A stretch of 64,000 nucleotides of DNA from Clostridium sp. (GTDB lineage: Bacteria; Bacillota; Clostridia; Peptostreptococcales; Peptostreptococcaceae): the NCBI GenBank assembly GCA_022782605.1, contig JALFMW010000392.1, positions 62,001 through 126,000 of the forward strand. Direction: 5' to 3'. Made by a program: the position numbers and the translations under genes. How positions within the stretch are numbered: the first letter of the stretch is position 1; the number at the start of each line of letters is the position of its first letter. Positions 8,230-15,519 of this stretch are shown one piece after another. The notes beneath the pieces were generated by a model, which was not told where the DNA came from, ran no database searches, and saw only the letters and a list, made by a program, of their open reading frames with translations.

Positions 8230-8304
8230 ATGATAATTTATTTGATTTTAATAGTGTGTGCTACATTCATATTTAAATCTTTATATGAAGCTTTAAGTAA
8301 ATAG
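8230..8304 (+). CDS. 24-residue membrane peptide
   Basis: A short frame (begins MIIYLILIVCATFIF, ends SLYEALSK) has a dedicated promoter at 8168 and an AAGGAG site 12 bases upstream. The first 15 residues are a single hydrophobic stretch, so it would sit in the membrane. The frame is too short to prove by itself, but it is the only thing the promoter can serve. A similar 18-residue peptide lies at 34154. Function unknown. Confidence 0.5.
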   Translation: MIIYLILIVCATFIFKSLYEALSK

Positions 8305-8333
8305 TTGACAAATAGATATAAATAGTTTATAAT
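8305..8333 (+). promoter_or_regulatory. early-type promoter
   Basis: TTGACA 8305-8310 directly after the stop of the 24-residue peptide, TATAAT 8328-8333, 17-base spacer; drives the third hexapeptide-repeat gene. Confidence 0.85.
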
Positions 8334-8361
8334 TAAGTTATAAAGGCTAAGGGAGGATTTT

Positions 8362-9180
8362 ATGGAAAGTAGAAAATATGAACTAACTAACATTACAATG
8401 GAGTTTGGGGAAAGAACTTTATACAGGATAAGAGCATTAAAAGACTTTGCTGATGTCAAGACTGGTGACTTAGGTGGATGGGTAAGTAGTGAAGACAATC
8501 TATCTCAAGAAGGTAATTGTTGGATATACAATGAAGCTAAATGTATGGACAATGCAAAAATATATGATAATAGCACTATGCATGATTATAGTGAAATGTA
8601 TGACTATAGCATTATGCGTGGTGATAGTGAAATGCATAGTTATACAGAAATGCATGATTATGCTATAATGTATTGGTACAGTAAAATGTGTGGAAAAAGT
8701 ACAATGCATGGAAATAGCATGATGTATGGTCATAGTACAATGTATGGTCATAGTATGATGTGTGGTAATAGTATGATGTATGACGATAGTAAAATGTTTG
8801 ATGATAGTGCAATGTATGATTGTAGTGAAATGTATGGTAGCAGTGTTATGTTTGATAACAGCGAGATGCATGGAGAAAGTGAAATGCATGATAATAGTGT
8901 GATGTATGGGGACAGCATATTAAAAGACGAAGAAAAACTATATGGAGAGCTGATATCTAAAGTCGATAAGTTTATAGATATAAGTAATCCTAAAGGGAAA
9001 ATGGTTACAGGAGTTCTAAAAGATGGTGAAGTATTATTTAATGTAGGGAATCTAAGTGAGATAAATAAAGAGGAATTTTTAGATATATTATATAATGGGA
9101 ATGAGATAACAGAAGAATCTTCTAGTAGAAAAGAATATTTAAAGATTATTAATATAATAGTATTATATTTATTAGGGTAG
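8362..9180 (+). CDS. YdcK-like hexapeptide-repeat beta-helix protein, copy 3
   Basis: A 272-residue paralogue of the 3763 and 4902 genes. The head (TLYRIRALKDFADV, LGGWVSSEDNLSQEGNCWIY) is the closest of the three to YdcK. The repeat region is the shortest, about 22 six-residue units such as MYGHST and MCGNSM. The tail (GVLKDGEVLFNVGNLSEIN) matches copy 2. It has its own promoter and GGGAGG site, and is followed by the second copy of the small 73-residue protein family. Function unknown. Confidence 0.75.
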   Translation: MESRKYELTNITMEFGERTLYRIRALKDFADVKTGDLGGWVSSEDNLSQEGNCWIYNEAKCMDNAKIYDNSTMHDYSEMYDYSIMRGDSEMHSYTEMHDYAIMYWYSKMCGKSTMHGNSMMYGHSTMYGHSMMCGNSMMYDDSKMFDDSAMYDCSEMYGSSVMFDNSEMHGESEMHDNSVMYGDSILKDEEKLYGELISKVDKFIDISNPKGKMVTGVLKDGEVLFNVGNLSEINKEEFLDILYNGNEITEESSSRKEYLKIINIIVLYLLG

Positions 9181-9191
9181 ATATAATATAA

Positions 9192-9217
9192 GCTCACTTA
9201 ATAGTGAGCAGTACATA
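9192..9217 (+). promoter_or_regulatory. gene-end hairpin with TACATA (element 3)
   Basis: GCTCACT-TAAT-AGTGAGC stem-loop 12 bases after the stop, then AGTACATAGA. The stem sequence differs from elements 1 and 2 while base pairing is kept. Confidence 0.6.
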
Positions 9218-9229
9218 GACATTTAAGTA

Positions 9230-9258
9230 TTGACAAATGGATATAAGTAATATATAAT
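9230..9258 (+). promoter_or_regulatory. early-type promoter
   Basis: TTGACA 9230-9235, TATAAT 9253-9258, 17-base spacer; drives the gene at 9291. Confidence 0.85.
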
Positions 9259-9290
9259 AAGATTATAAAGATTAGGAGGATGTTGCCATT

Positions 9291-9503
9291 ATGTACGAAG
9301 TTAGATTTTATAAGATTAAAGACGGTATGTTGACTTATACAGTAGGCTATAGAAGTTGTAGTCTCACAGAAGCGTATCAATATTATTTAGAAATAGAACG
9401 GATAATGAGAAATGAATATAATTTTTACCTAAGGCTTTCAGATGAAAAGTTAGAAGAAGTAGTTAGAAATTCTGATAAAGAAGTTGTAACTATAATAAGT
9501 TAG
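9291..9503 (+). CDS. small protein of unknown function (paralogue of 5837)
   Basis: A 70-residue protein beginning MYEVRFYKIKDG and ending EVVTIIS. It shares the framework of the 5837 gene, including EKLEEVVRNSDKEVVTIIS. Unlike that copy it has its own promoter. It is followed by another small gene after 17 bases. Function unknown. Confidence 0.6.
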   Translation: MYEVRFYKIKDGMLTYTVGYRSCSLTEAYQYYLEIERIMRNEYNFYLRLSDEKLEEVVRNSDKEVVTIIS

Positions 9504-9520
9504 GAAGGGTGGTGATGTTA

Positions 9521-9712
9521 ATGAAGGATATTAAGATGGTTTATAGTACAGAGTTCTGTAAGACGGTTATACAGTTCTCCAATGAAGAGAATTATAAAAA
9601 TAAAAGAGAACATTATGTTCAGTTAGCTCAAGCAGAGAACGCCAGTAAATGCCATGTAGAGTTCATTAATGATGAAGGTGAATATATAAAACAAATTATC
9701 TTTGAAAAGTAG
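9521..9712 (+). CDS. small hypothetical protein
   Basis: I chose the ATG at 9521, seven bases after GGAAGGGTGGTG; an upstream in-frame start at 9509 lies within that site. The product has 63 residues (begins MKDIKMVYSTEF, ends YIKQIIFEK). No family recognised. It is probably co-transcribed with the 9291 gene. The next promoter starts at the stop codon. Confidence 0.5.
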   Translation: MKDIKMVYSTEFCKTVIQFSNEENYKNKREHYVQLAQAENASKCHVEFINDEGEYIKQIIFEK

Positions 9713-9741
9713 TTGACAAATGAATAGAAATAAATTATAAT
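9713..9741 (+). promoter_or_regulatory. early-type promoter
   Basis: TTGACA 9713-9718, TATAAT 9736-9741, 17-base spacer; drives the His-rich duplicated gene. Confidence 0.85.
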
Positions 9742-9751
9742 AAATAATGTG

Positions 9752-9782
9752 ACAGAGATAAAGAGGATTTGAGTGAAAGTAG
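9752..9782 (+). promoter_or_regulatory. leader motif ACAGAGA / GAGTGAAAGTAG (element 1)
   Basis: ACAGAGA at 9752-9758, 12 bases, then GAGTGAAAGTAG at 9771-9782, just downstream of the TATAAT box. It is flanked by GAT and ATC, which can pair to present the motif in a loop. It is one of five such leaders in the window. Confidence 0.5.
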
Positions 9783-9816
9783 ATCAAAAATATTAAATTA
9801 AAGAGGGGTTTTTAAA

Positions 9817-10440
9817 ATGGAGTTTATAATTAAACACTACCATGAAGTAGAAGTTAGAGGGAAGACTCATAAGACACAAGAGATAGAAGGGGAAGTAATA
9901 ATTACAGAAGATGGAAAAATTAAGATTAATATACCTAGACATACTCATGTTGTATATGGAATGCGTTGGGGTATTGAAACTAATAAAGCAAGAGTAATGA
10001 AAACAAATATTGATACAGGAAAGGGTGATATAGTTATAGAGCAGAATCATAATCATTATGTAAGTAGTGGTAGTGATGTTTTTACTACAACTGCAAGTAA
10101 ATATGAAGCTCAGGAATTTATAATTAAACATTACCATGAAGTAAAAATAGGGTCAAAAGTTCGTAAGACAGAAGAGATAGAAGGAAAATTAATAATCACA
10201 GAAGATGGGAAAATTGAGATTAACATACCTAAACATACTCATTTTGTAGATGGAATGCATTGGGGTTTCAGGACTAATGAGGTAGGAAGTATGAAATCAG
10301 ATATTGATACAGAAAAAGGGAATACAGTTATAGAACAGAATCATAATCATTTTATAAGTAGTTATGGCGATGTTTTTACTACGACTGAAAGTAAGTATGA
10401 AGTTGTAGTATGTGAACCAGATAAAGAAGAAAATAAATAA
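9817..10440 (+). CDS. tandemly duplicated His-rich protein
   Basis: A 207-residue protein made of two copies of one roughly 95-residue domain: residues 2-95 and 97-192 both run EFIIKHYHEV...EGxxIITEDGKIxINIP(R/K)HTH...GM(R/H)WG...VIEQNHNH...DVFTTTxSKYE. Three His clusters (HYHE, HTH, NHNH) are kept in both copies, which would suit metal binding, but I know no matching family. The leader has its own promoter and the ACAGAGA/GAGTGA motif. A short Cys-rich gene follows 19 bases later, probably in the same transcript. Confidence 0.6.
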   Translation: MEFIIKHYHEVEVRGKTHKTQEIEGEVIITEDGKIKINIPRHTHVVYGMRWGIETNKARVMKTNIDTGKGDIVIEQNHNHYVSSGSDVFTTTASKYEAQEFIIKHYHEVKIGSKVRKTEEIEGKLIITEDGKIEINIPKHTHFVDGMHWGFRTNEVGSMKSDIDTEKGNTVIEQNHNHFISSYGDVFTTTESKYEVVVCEPDKEENK

Positions 10441-10459
10441 TAGGAAGGAATGAGAATAT

Positions 10460-10663
10460 ATGAAAGATTGTAAGTTTGACGGAGAAGTTGGTTTTTGGGT
10501 ATGTGATAAATGTGGGAATGCATTAGAGTATTGTAAAAAACATGATGCAGAATATTGTCCTGTATGTGATGAATGGAAAATTGACGGTTGTGGTGATCCA
10601 GAATGTGTGTTTTGTGCAGAAAGACCTGAAAAACCTAGTATGGTAAAAGAAGAGGAAGAATAA
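10460..10663 (+). CDS. small Cys-rich zinc-binding-type protein
   Basis: A 67-residue protein with CDKCG, CPVCDEW and CVFCAE pairs plus further Cys and His residues (CKKHDAEYC). The pattern fits one or two small zinc knuckles. It has an AGGAAGG-type site and is the second gene of the 9817 unit. Function unknown. Confidence 0.6.
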   Translation: MKDCKFDGEVGFWVCDKCGNALEYCKKHDAEYCPVCDEWKIDGCGDPECVFCAERPEKPSMVKEEEE

Positions 10664-10671
10664 TAAAATAG

Positions 10672-10700
10672 TTGACAAATGAATAAAAATAAAGTATAAT
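10672..10700 (+). promoter_or_regulatory. early-type promoter
   Basis: TTGACA 10672-10677, TATAAT 10695-10700, 17-base spacer; drives the SSB-like gene and probably the replication genes after it. Confidence 0.85.
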
Positions 10701-10710
10701 AAATAATGTA

Positions 10711-10752
10711 ACAGAGAGGGAAAATAAAATAATAAATACCGAGTGAGATTAG
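10711..10752 (+). promoter_or_regulatory. leader motif ACAGAGA / GAGTGAGATTAG (element 2)
   Basis: ACAGAGA at 10711-10717 and GAGTGAGATTAG at 10741-10752, 23 bases apart. ACC before and GGT after can pair around the second box. Confidence 0.5.
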
Positions 10753-10768
10753 GTGAGTAAGGAGAAAT

Positions 10769-11836
10769 GTGAATATGGGAATGGAAATTAGTAAAATTAA
10801 CAACAATTTGAACATCAGAGGGATCTTATTAAGTGCTGATGTAAGAGCAACTAGCTATGACGAAAAGGATAAGGAAACAAAAGAAGCTACTGGAAATAAG
10901 GTTGAAGCAATAAGTGGAAGACTTAAATTAATAACAAATTTAGAAACAAAGTCTACAGTAACAGTTGAACTTTATAAGGATAAATATACAAAAGATGGGA
11001 AGGTTAGCAATTTATATGCAACATTGGACGAGTTAGTTGGGGGACTAAAAACTAATGATGAAATAAAAGCTTTAAAGAAGAAGGATAGTAAGTATAAAAA
11101 TGAAGTAATTATATATGACAAAGCTCAAGAAGAACCTACTATGCTTGTAGTAAGTGTATTCAATAACAATAAGCAATATGCACCTAAGTTCAGCACAAAT
11201 AGATATGTTAGTGAAGGGCAACTTAAAAAGAATGCTAGAATATCTGGAGGGAATGTATATATAAAAGAATTTGATGGCAATGAAAAGAATTTATATTGTG
11301 ATTTTGAAGTAGACGGAATTGTAAAAAATGTAAAAGAAGAAATAGGTAAAGACGGTGAACCTACTGGAAGGGCAGTATTAAATGTTATAACTCCTATACA
11401 AGACAAGGGTGAATTAGATATTGTTGAAATACAATATACTGTAGGTGTATTACCTGCAACTGAAAATGAAGAAGAATATGACTTAGGTGGAGCAGTATTG
11501 GACGAGGTACAAGAAGGCGATGCAATAAAACTTCTAGGGCATGTAGAAAATACTGTAAAAGAGGTAGAAGTTAGAACAGAAGTTCGTTTAGGTAGAGCGA
11601 AGGTTACAAAAAGAACAGAAAGAAATAGCGAATATGTAGTAACTGGTATTGACTTTGTGGATGAAGATATATTTGATGAAGATGAAATGAGAGATTTAAT
11701 AAAGGAAGTAAACATTAGAGAACAAGAAATGCTAGATGGTGCAGGAGAGGAAGAAGAAGTTCAAACTAGAAATACTAGCAGAGGGATGATGGGAAGTAGA
11801 CCTACTGGAAATAGAAAAAGGAATGGATTCTTCTAG
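10769..11836 (+). CDS. SSB-like replication protein
   Basis: A 355-residue protein with GTG start at 10769 (an ATG at 10775 is the alternative; AAGGAG lies just upstream). The body is beta-rich, with strands such as IRGILLSADVRAT, GRAVLNVITPI and EYVVTGIDFV that suit OB-fold domains, followed by an acidic stretch (EDIFDEDEMRD) and a basic tail, NRKRNGFF. Its place as the first gene of the replication block, before a Sak4-like ATPase, a helicase and a primase, supports a single-strand DNA-binding role. The fold is inferred, not shown. Some phage SSBs have an acidic tail; this one ends basic plus FF. Confidence 0.5.
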   Translation: MNMGMEISKINNNLNIRGILLSADVRATSYDEKDKETKEATGNKVEAISGRLKLITNLETKSTVTVELYKDKYTKDGKVSNLYATLDELVGGLKTNDEIKALKKKDSKYKNEVIIYDKAQEEPTMLVVSVFNNNKQYAPKFSTNRYVSEGQLKKNARISGGNVYIKEFDGNEKNLYCDFEVDGIVKNVKEEIGKDGEPTGRAVLNVITPIQDKGELDIVEIQYTVGVLPATENEEEYDLGGAVLDEVQEGDAIKLLGHVENTVKEVEVRTEVRLGRAKVTKRTERNSEYVVTGIDFVDEDIFDEDEMRDLIKEVNIREQEMLDGAGEEEEVQTRNTSRGMMGSRPTGNRKRNGFF

Positions 11837-11858
11837 GAAGTAGAAATAATTAAAAATA

Positions 11859-11904
11859 ACAGAGAAGCTTGGAGTGAGTGAGATTAGCTCCATTAATAGC
11901 TTAA
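11859..11904 (+). promoter_or_regulatory. leader motif ACAGAGA / GAGTGAGATTAG (element 3)
   Basis: ACAGAGA at 11859-11865 and GAGTGAGATTAG at 11876-11887. AAGCT and GGAG before the second box can pair with CTCC and AGCTT after it, which puts the box in a hairpin loop. No -35/-10 boxes are present here, so the motif is not simply part of a promoter. Confidence 0.55.
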
Positions 11905-11919
11905 ATAAGGTGGAGTATT

Positions 11920-12270
11920 ATGAGAATATTAACTTTTAAAAATGAAGAAATTAATTTATTGGGGTTTGATTATTTAAAACAATATGAAGATGAGAATTTT
12001 ATAATTAATTTTGAAGATTGTAAATTGAAAAACTTGTTATTAGATGCAGATAATGTTTCTAAGTTAAGTTTTTATAATTGTTGTTTGGTAAATTGTAAAT
12101 TAATTTCTAACAATACAAAAGTATATATAAATGGAAGCACTTTGGTTGATAGCGAAATTAATAGTGGTTTAAAAGGGAAATACAGTTGCATTGAAATTGA
12201 TGTAAGTATAATTAGAAATTGTAATATAAATGAAAAGACATATGCTAGAAATTGTGTAAAATTTGAATAA
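11920..12270 (+). CDS. pentapeptide-like small protein
   Basis: A 116-residue protein with Cys/Asn-rich near-repeats (FEDCKLKNLLLD, FYNCCLVNCKLI, GSTLVDSEI, IIRNCNI) that resemble the pentapeptide-repeat style of right-handed beta-helix. It has an AAGGTGGAG site and the hairpin leader motif. It sits between the SSB-like gene and the Sak4-like gene. Function unknown. Confidence 0.5.
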   Translation: MRILTFKNEEINLLGFDYLKQYEDENFIINFEDCKLKNLLLDADNVSKLSFYNCCLVNCKLISNNTKVYINGSTLVDSEINSGLKGKYSCIEIDVSIIRNCNINEKTYARNCVKFE

Positions 12271-12289
12271 GATATATAAATAAATAATT

Positions 12290-12316
12290 ACAGAGAATAT
12301 AGCTGAGTGAGAATAG
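12290..12316 (+). promoter_or_regulatory. leader motif ACAGAGA / GAGTGAGAATAG (element 4)
   Basis: ACAGAGA at 12290-12296 and GAGTGAGAATAG at 12305-12316, 8 bases apart, in the leader of the Sak4-like gene; no promoter boxes alongside. Confidence 0.5.
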
Positions 12317-12349
12317 GTAAATATAAAAAATGAAAGAGGTATGTGAAAT

Positions 12350-13372
12350 ATGGGAATAGGAATTAGTAATGAATTATTAGGATTAATGCAAAATCAATTT
12401 GGAGATAAGTTTAAGAAGACTAAATTAACAGATTCTCTTCAAGGTCAAATGATAATCATATCTGGGGGGAATTCTCTTGGTAAAACTAAGCAATGTGCTA
12501 ACTTTCCAAATCCAATATTTTTATGTGTAGAAGATGGAACTAATGGTTTAAGCAATGCTGGTGCATTACCAGTTAATTCTTGGAACGATATAACCTCTTA
12601 TATGAGAAAGTTTAAAAAGAAAGAATTTAAAGAATTGTTGGATCAAGGTGTAGAGATAACATTAATAATAGATGGAGCTGAAGGATTAGGAATGTTGGCT
12701 CAAGATTATGTATGTTCTAATGCAGGAAAAACCAAAATATCAGAAATACCTCATGGTGCTGGTTGGAAAGATTATGAAGTAGAAGTTGAAAGATTTGCTA
12801 GTGGATTAAAAGGAATGGGATATACAGTAGTTCTTATTTTCCATGAAGTGGAAGATAAGAATGGAAAAAGAATTATGAAGGGTGATTGGAGGACAACTGA
12901 CCCATTTAGGAATAAGGCAGATATAACAGTCCATCTTGAAAGCAACGGAGTAGATGATGAGGGTAATATAATTCCAAGTTCAGCTTATATGTATGAAACT
13001 CCAGAATTCTTTGGGAGAACAAGATTTGAATATATGGACACCTATTTAGAAGAATTTACTGCCGAAAACTTAATAAAAGCTTATAGAGAAGGAATAAGAA
13101 AACAAGCTGAAGCAGAAGGAGCAGAATTAGTAACATTTAAAGAACAACACAAAACTTATGAAACAGAAGTAGAAGACTTTGAAACAGTTAAAAAAGAAAT
13201 CCAAGAATTAATGGAACAAATACCAGAAGAAAGTCCAGAAGAAGATGAATTATTTGATAAGATTGAAGAACTATTTGGGGATGGTTTCCAATTAAGAGAT
13301 GTAACTAAGAGACATCTTCAAGGGTTAATAGAACTTAGAAATTGGCTAAAAGAAGATTTATTAGATAGATAA
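12350..13372 (+). CDS. Sak4-like RecA-family ATPase
   Basis: A 340-residue P-loop ATPase. Walker A is GGNSLGKT at about residues 39-46 and Walker B LIIDGAE near 105. The pattern of a short RecA core with CVEDGTNGL and GYTVVLIFH matches phage AAA proteins of the Sak4 type, which load recombinase or anneal single strands next to an SSB. The C-terminal quarter (after residue 255) is an acidic coiled extension. The neighbours (SSB-like, DnaB, primase) fit a recombination-dependent replication role. It could also be a general RecA-like replication ATPase. Confidence 0.75.
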   Translation: MGIGISNELLGLMQNQFGDKFKKTKLTDSLQGQMIIISGGNSLGKTKQCANFPNPIFLCVEDGTNGLSNAGALPVNSWNDITSYMRKFKKKEFKELLDQGVEITLIIDGAEGLGMLAQDYVCSNAGKTKISEIPHGAGWKDYEVEVERFASGLKGMGYTVVLIFHEVEDKNGKRIMKGDWRTTDPFRNKADITVHLESNGVDDEGNIIPSSAYMYETPEFFGRTRFEYMDTYLEEFTAENLIKAYREGIRKQAEAEGAELVTFKEQHKTYETEVEDFETVKKEIQELMEQIPEESPEEDELFDKIEELFGDGFQLRDVTKRHLQGLIELRNWLKEDLLDR

Positions 13373-13378
13373 TATAAT

Positions 13379-13401
13379 GGGGGCTTTATGCCCCTTACAT
13401 A
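13379..13401 (+). promoter_or_regulatory. gene-end hairpin with TACATA (element 9)
   Basis: GGGGC-TTTAT-GCCCC stem-loop soon after the stop of the Sak4-like gene, then TTACATAG and directly the AAAGGAGG of the next gene. No promoter follows, so here the element is purely intercistronic. Confidence 0.55.
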
Positions 13402-13420
13402 GTATAAAGGAGGTGTTTCT

Positions 13421-13900
13421 ATGAAATGTTCTAAATGCAAACGTGAATATACAGAAGAACAGATGACTAAAGTGGGAAAGAAACATTATTGTAATGATTG
13501 TTATGATAGTTATTATCTTCCTGAAATTTTAGATTGGAATGAGTTATATGAATATATAAAGAAGGTAAATCATATAAGTAAATTACCTATTTCAGTAATA
13601 ACATTGCTGAAAAAGTATCATTCCGAAGATGGTTTACAATTCAAAGGTATGGAATTAACATATGAATATATAGTAGAAATCGAAGGAATAGAAGATGATG
13701 AAAGTAATGGATTGTTGAGAATTCCACTCATCCCATATTATTATGATAAGGCTTCAGAATTTTACGGTAAAATCTTTGATAATGAAGATAGAGAAACATA
13801 TGAAACAGAAACAATTAAAATTGAAACTACAAGATACTCAAGACCGAAAGTTAAGAAACAAATAGATTTAGATTCTTTAGATATGGGGGACGATGAATAG
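13421..13900 (+). CDS. zinc-ribbon protein before dnaB, possible helicase loader
   Basis: A 159-residue protein. The first 30 residues hold two Cys pairs (CSKCKREY, then HYCNDCYD), a small zinc ribbon. The rest is mixed, with YHSEDGLQFKGMELTYEYI and an acidic end (DLDSLDMGDDE). It overlaps the DnaB start by one base and has a strong AAAGGAGG site. Position suggests a partner of the helicase, for example a loader, but I recognise no loader motif; that is inference from context. Confidence 0.5.
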   Translation: MKCSKCKREYTEEQMTKVGKKHYCNDCYDSYYLPEILDWNELYEYIKKVNHISKLPISVITLLKKYHSEDGLQFKGMELTYEYIVEIEGIEDDESNGLLRIPLIPYYYDKASEFYGKIFDNEDRETYETETIKIETTRYSRPKVKKQIDLDSLDMGDDE

Positions 13901-15504
13901 TGAAACAGATATTTAATAAAAACTTTATAAACAAATATTATAACCCACAAAGTAGCATTAAAGTATTATCTGCTTTATGTAAAAATCCTAGACTGCTAGA
14001 AGATAAGAATTATAATTTGACAGAAGATGATTTTGTAATAAAAACTCATAAAATATTATTTGTTTGTATATATAATTTGTATTACCAAGGAGCAACGAGT
14101 ATTAATGTAGGAGATATAGAAAGCTATTTATCTTTATCTAGTAGTATTTATTATAAATTATTTTTTGATGAAGCTAATAACCAAAATTTAGAATGGTTAC
14201 AAATAGTTTGTAAAGAAGAAATAGATAGTAATTTAGATTATTATTATCAAGTGGTTAGAAAGTTTACTCTTTTAAGAAGTTATTTAAAAGCAGGTTTTGA
14301 TATTAGATTTATATATGACATAGATGAAATTGATACGGTATTATTAAAACAGCAACAAAGACGATTTGAAAGTATGTCGTGTAATGATATGATAAGAGAA
14401 ATAGATGACAGAATATATGGAGCAAGATGTGAGTTTGAGAATGTGAATGATGATTTTAGATACTCTGGAGATGAAGTAGAAGATTTACTAGGGTATCTTG
14501 AAGAGTCGCCTATTTATGGTATGTCGCTAGAGAGTAAATATTTGTCGACGCTTACAGGAGGTAATGTAGCAGGAAGTTATTTTGTAGAAACTAGGTCAAC
14601 TGGTCAGGGTAAGTCGAGATGGATGTTAAAAAGGCTTGTGTTAATGTGTAGTCCTTATATTTGGGATTTTAAGAACAAGTGTTATATAGAAAACCCAAAT
14701 AATCCAGAAGGTAGAAATATAGGCACTTATCTACAAACAGAGTTAGATAATTACATGGAAGTAGAACCTATTATATTGAGTTGTATATCTGGGATAAACA
14801 CTTCTAAAATTAAAAAGAAACAAAAAGACTTAACAGAGGAGGAAAAAGAAAGATTAAAAAAGGCTATGGAGTATTCAAAACAAATGAAATTAATGATCCA
14901 CAAAGAAGCTAATTATGATACAGATTATATAGCTACTATAGTTGAAAAAGATTATAAGAGAGCTAAAGAAATGGGAAGAGAATATGTATGTTTCGCTTTG
15001 GATTATATTAACTTAACTCCTGCTTTAGGTAGTGAATATAATAAAAAGGTTGGGTTAGCTGTCAGAGAAGATATGGTGTTGTTATATTTGAGTTCTTTCT
15101 TAAAAGATAACATAGCTAATCCATACCAAATAAGTGTTTTGGCTTCTACACAAACTAATGCAGAGGGTTTACAAGGAGCAAGAAATGAACAATGTATTAA
15201 GGGTGGTAAAGCAATTCCTTCAAAGGCAACAGCAGGGTGGACTTGTTTCGCTCCAACTAAGAAAGAGTTAAAATTAATAGAACCTATATTAAAGAAGAAG
15301 CAACAAGGATGGGTTAAGAATATCACTCCAAATATAGTATATACTGTTTATAAGATGAGGGATGGAGAGTATGCAAATGGAGAAACAAAGATATTTGGTT
15401 ATCAAGACTTGGGGACTATGAATTTTATAGATTTATTAGTTTGCAATGTAGATTATGAAGAACTACCTCATGTCCCATTTTTAGATATAACTATAAAGAA
15501 ATAG
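13900..15504 (+). CDS. dnaB: DnaB-like replicative helicase
   Basis: A 534-residue hexameric-helicase-type protein starting at GTG 13900, which overlaps the previous stop by one base. The N-terminal domain (to about 170) matches DnaB-N in its helices (VLSALCKNPRLL, DFVIKTHKILF). The C-terminal motor has Walker A STGQGKS near 232-238, Walker B CFALDYIN near 365, the VLASTQ sensor and IKGGKAIPSKATAGW near the arginine-finger region. It unwinds the fork ahead of the DnaE-type polymerase encoded downstream. Coupled to the primase gene after 15 bases. Confidence 0.85.
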   Translation: MKQIFNKNFINKYYNPQSSIKVLSALCKNPRLLEDKNYNLTEDDFVIKTHKILFVCIYNLYYQGATSINVGDIESYLSLSSSIYYKLFFDEANNQNLEWLQIVCKEEIDSNLDYYYQVVRKFTLLRSYLKAGFDIRFIYDIDEIDTVLLKQQQRRFESMSCNDMIREIDDRIYGARCEFENVNDDFRYSGDEVEDLLGYLEESPIYGMSLESKYLSTLTGGNVAGSYFVETRSTGQGKSRWMLKRLVLMCSPYIWDFKNKCYIENPNNPEGRNIGTYLQTELDNYMEVEPIILSCISGINTSKIKKKQKDLTEEEKERLKKAMEYSKQMKLMIHKEANYDTDYIATIVEKDYKRAKEMGREYVCFALDYINLTPALGSEYNKKVGLAVREDMVLLYLSSFLKDNIANPYQISVLASTQTNAEGLQGARNEQCIKGGKAIPSKATAGWTCFAPTKKELKLIEPILKKKQQGWVKNITPNIVYTVYKMRDGEYANGETKIFGYQDLGTMNFIDLLVCNVDYEELPHVPFLDITIKK

Positions 15505-15519
15505 AAAGGAGAACCCTTA

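Larger units (their letters stand above)
3939..8915 (+). repeat. 18-base hexapeptide-coding repeats in three genes
   Basis: Three separate arrays (about 3939-4540, 5080-5575 and 8545-8915) of an 18-base unit close to ATGTATGATAATAGTAAA. Units start with ATG in the coding frame, so the strand also contains many in-frame Met codons and an open antisense frame. The arrays differ in unit number, which shows gain and loss of units. Confidence 0.75.

Noticed and set aside
3939-8915. CRISPR-like array
   Set aside because: The repeated units are contiguous coding units without spacers, and they stay in one reading frame.
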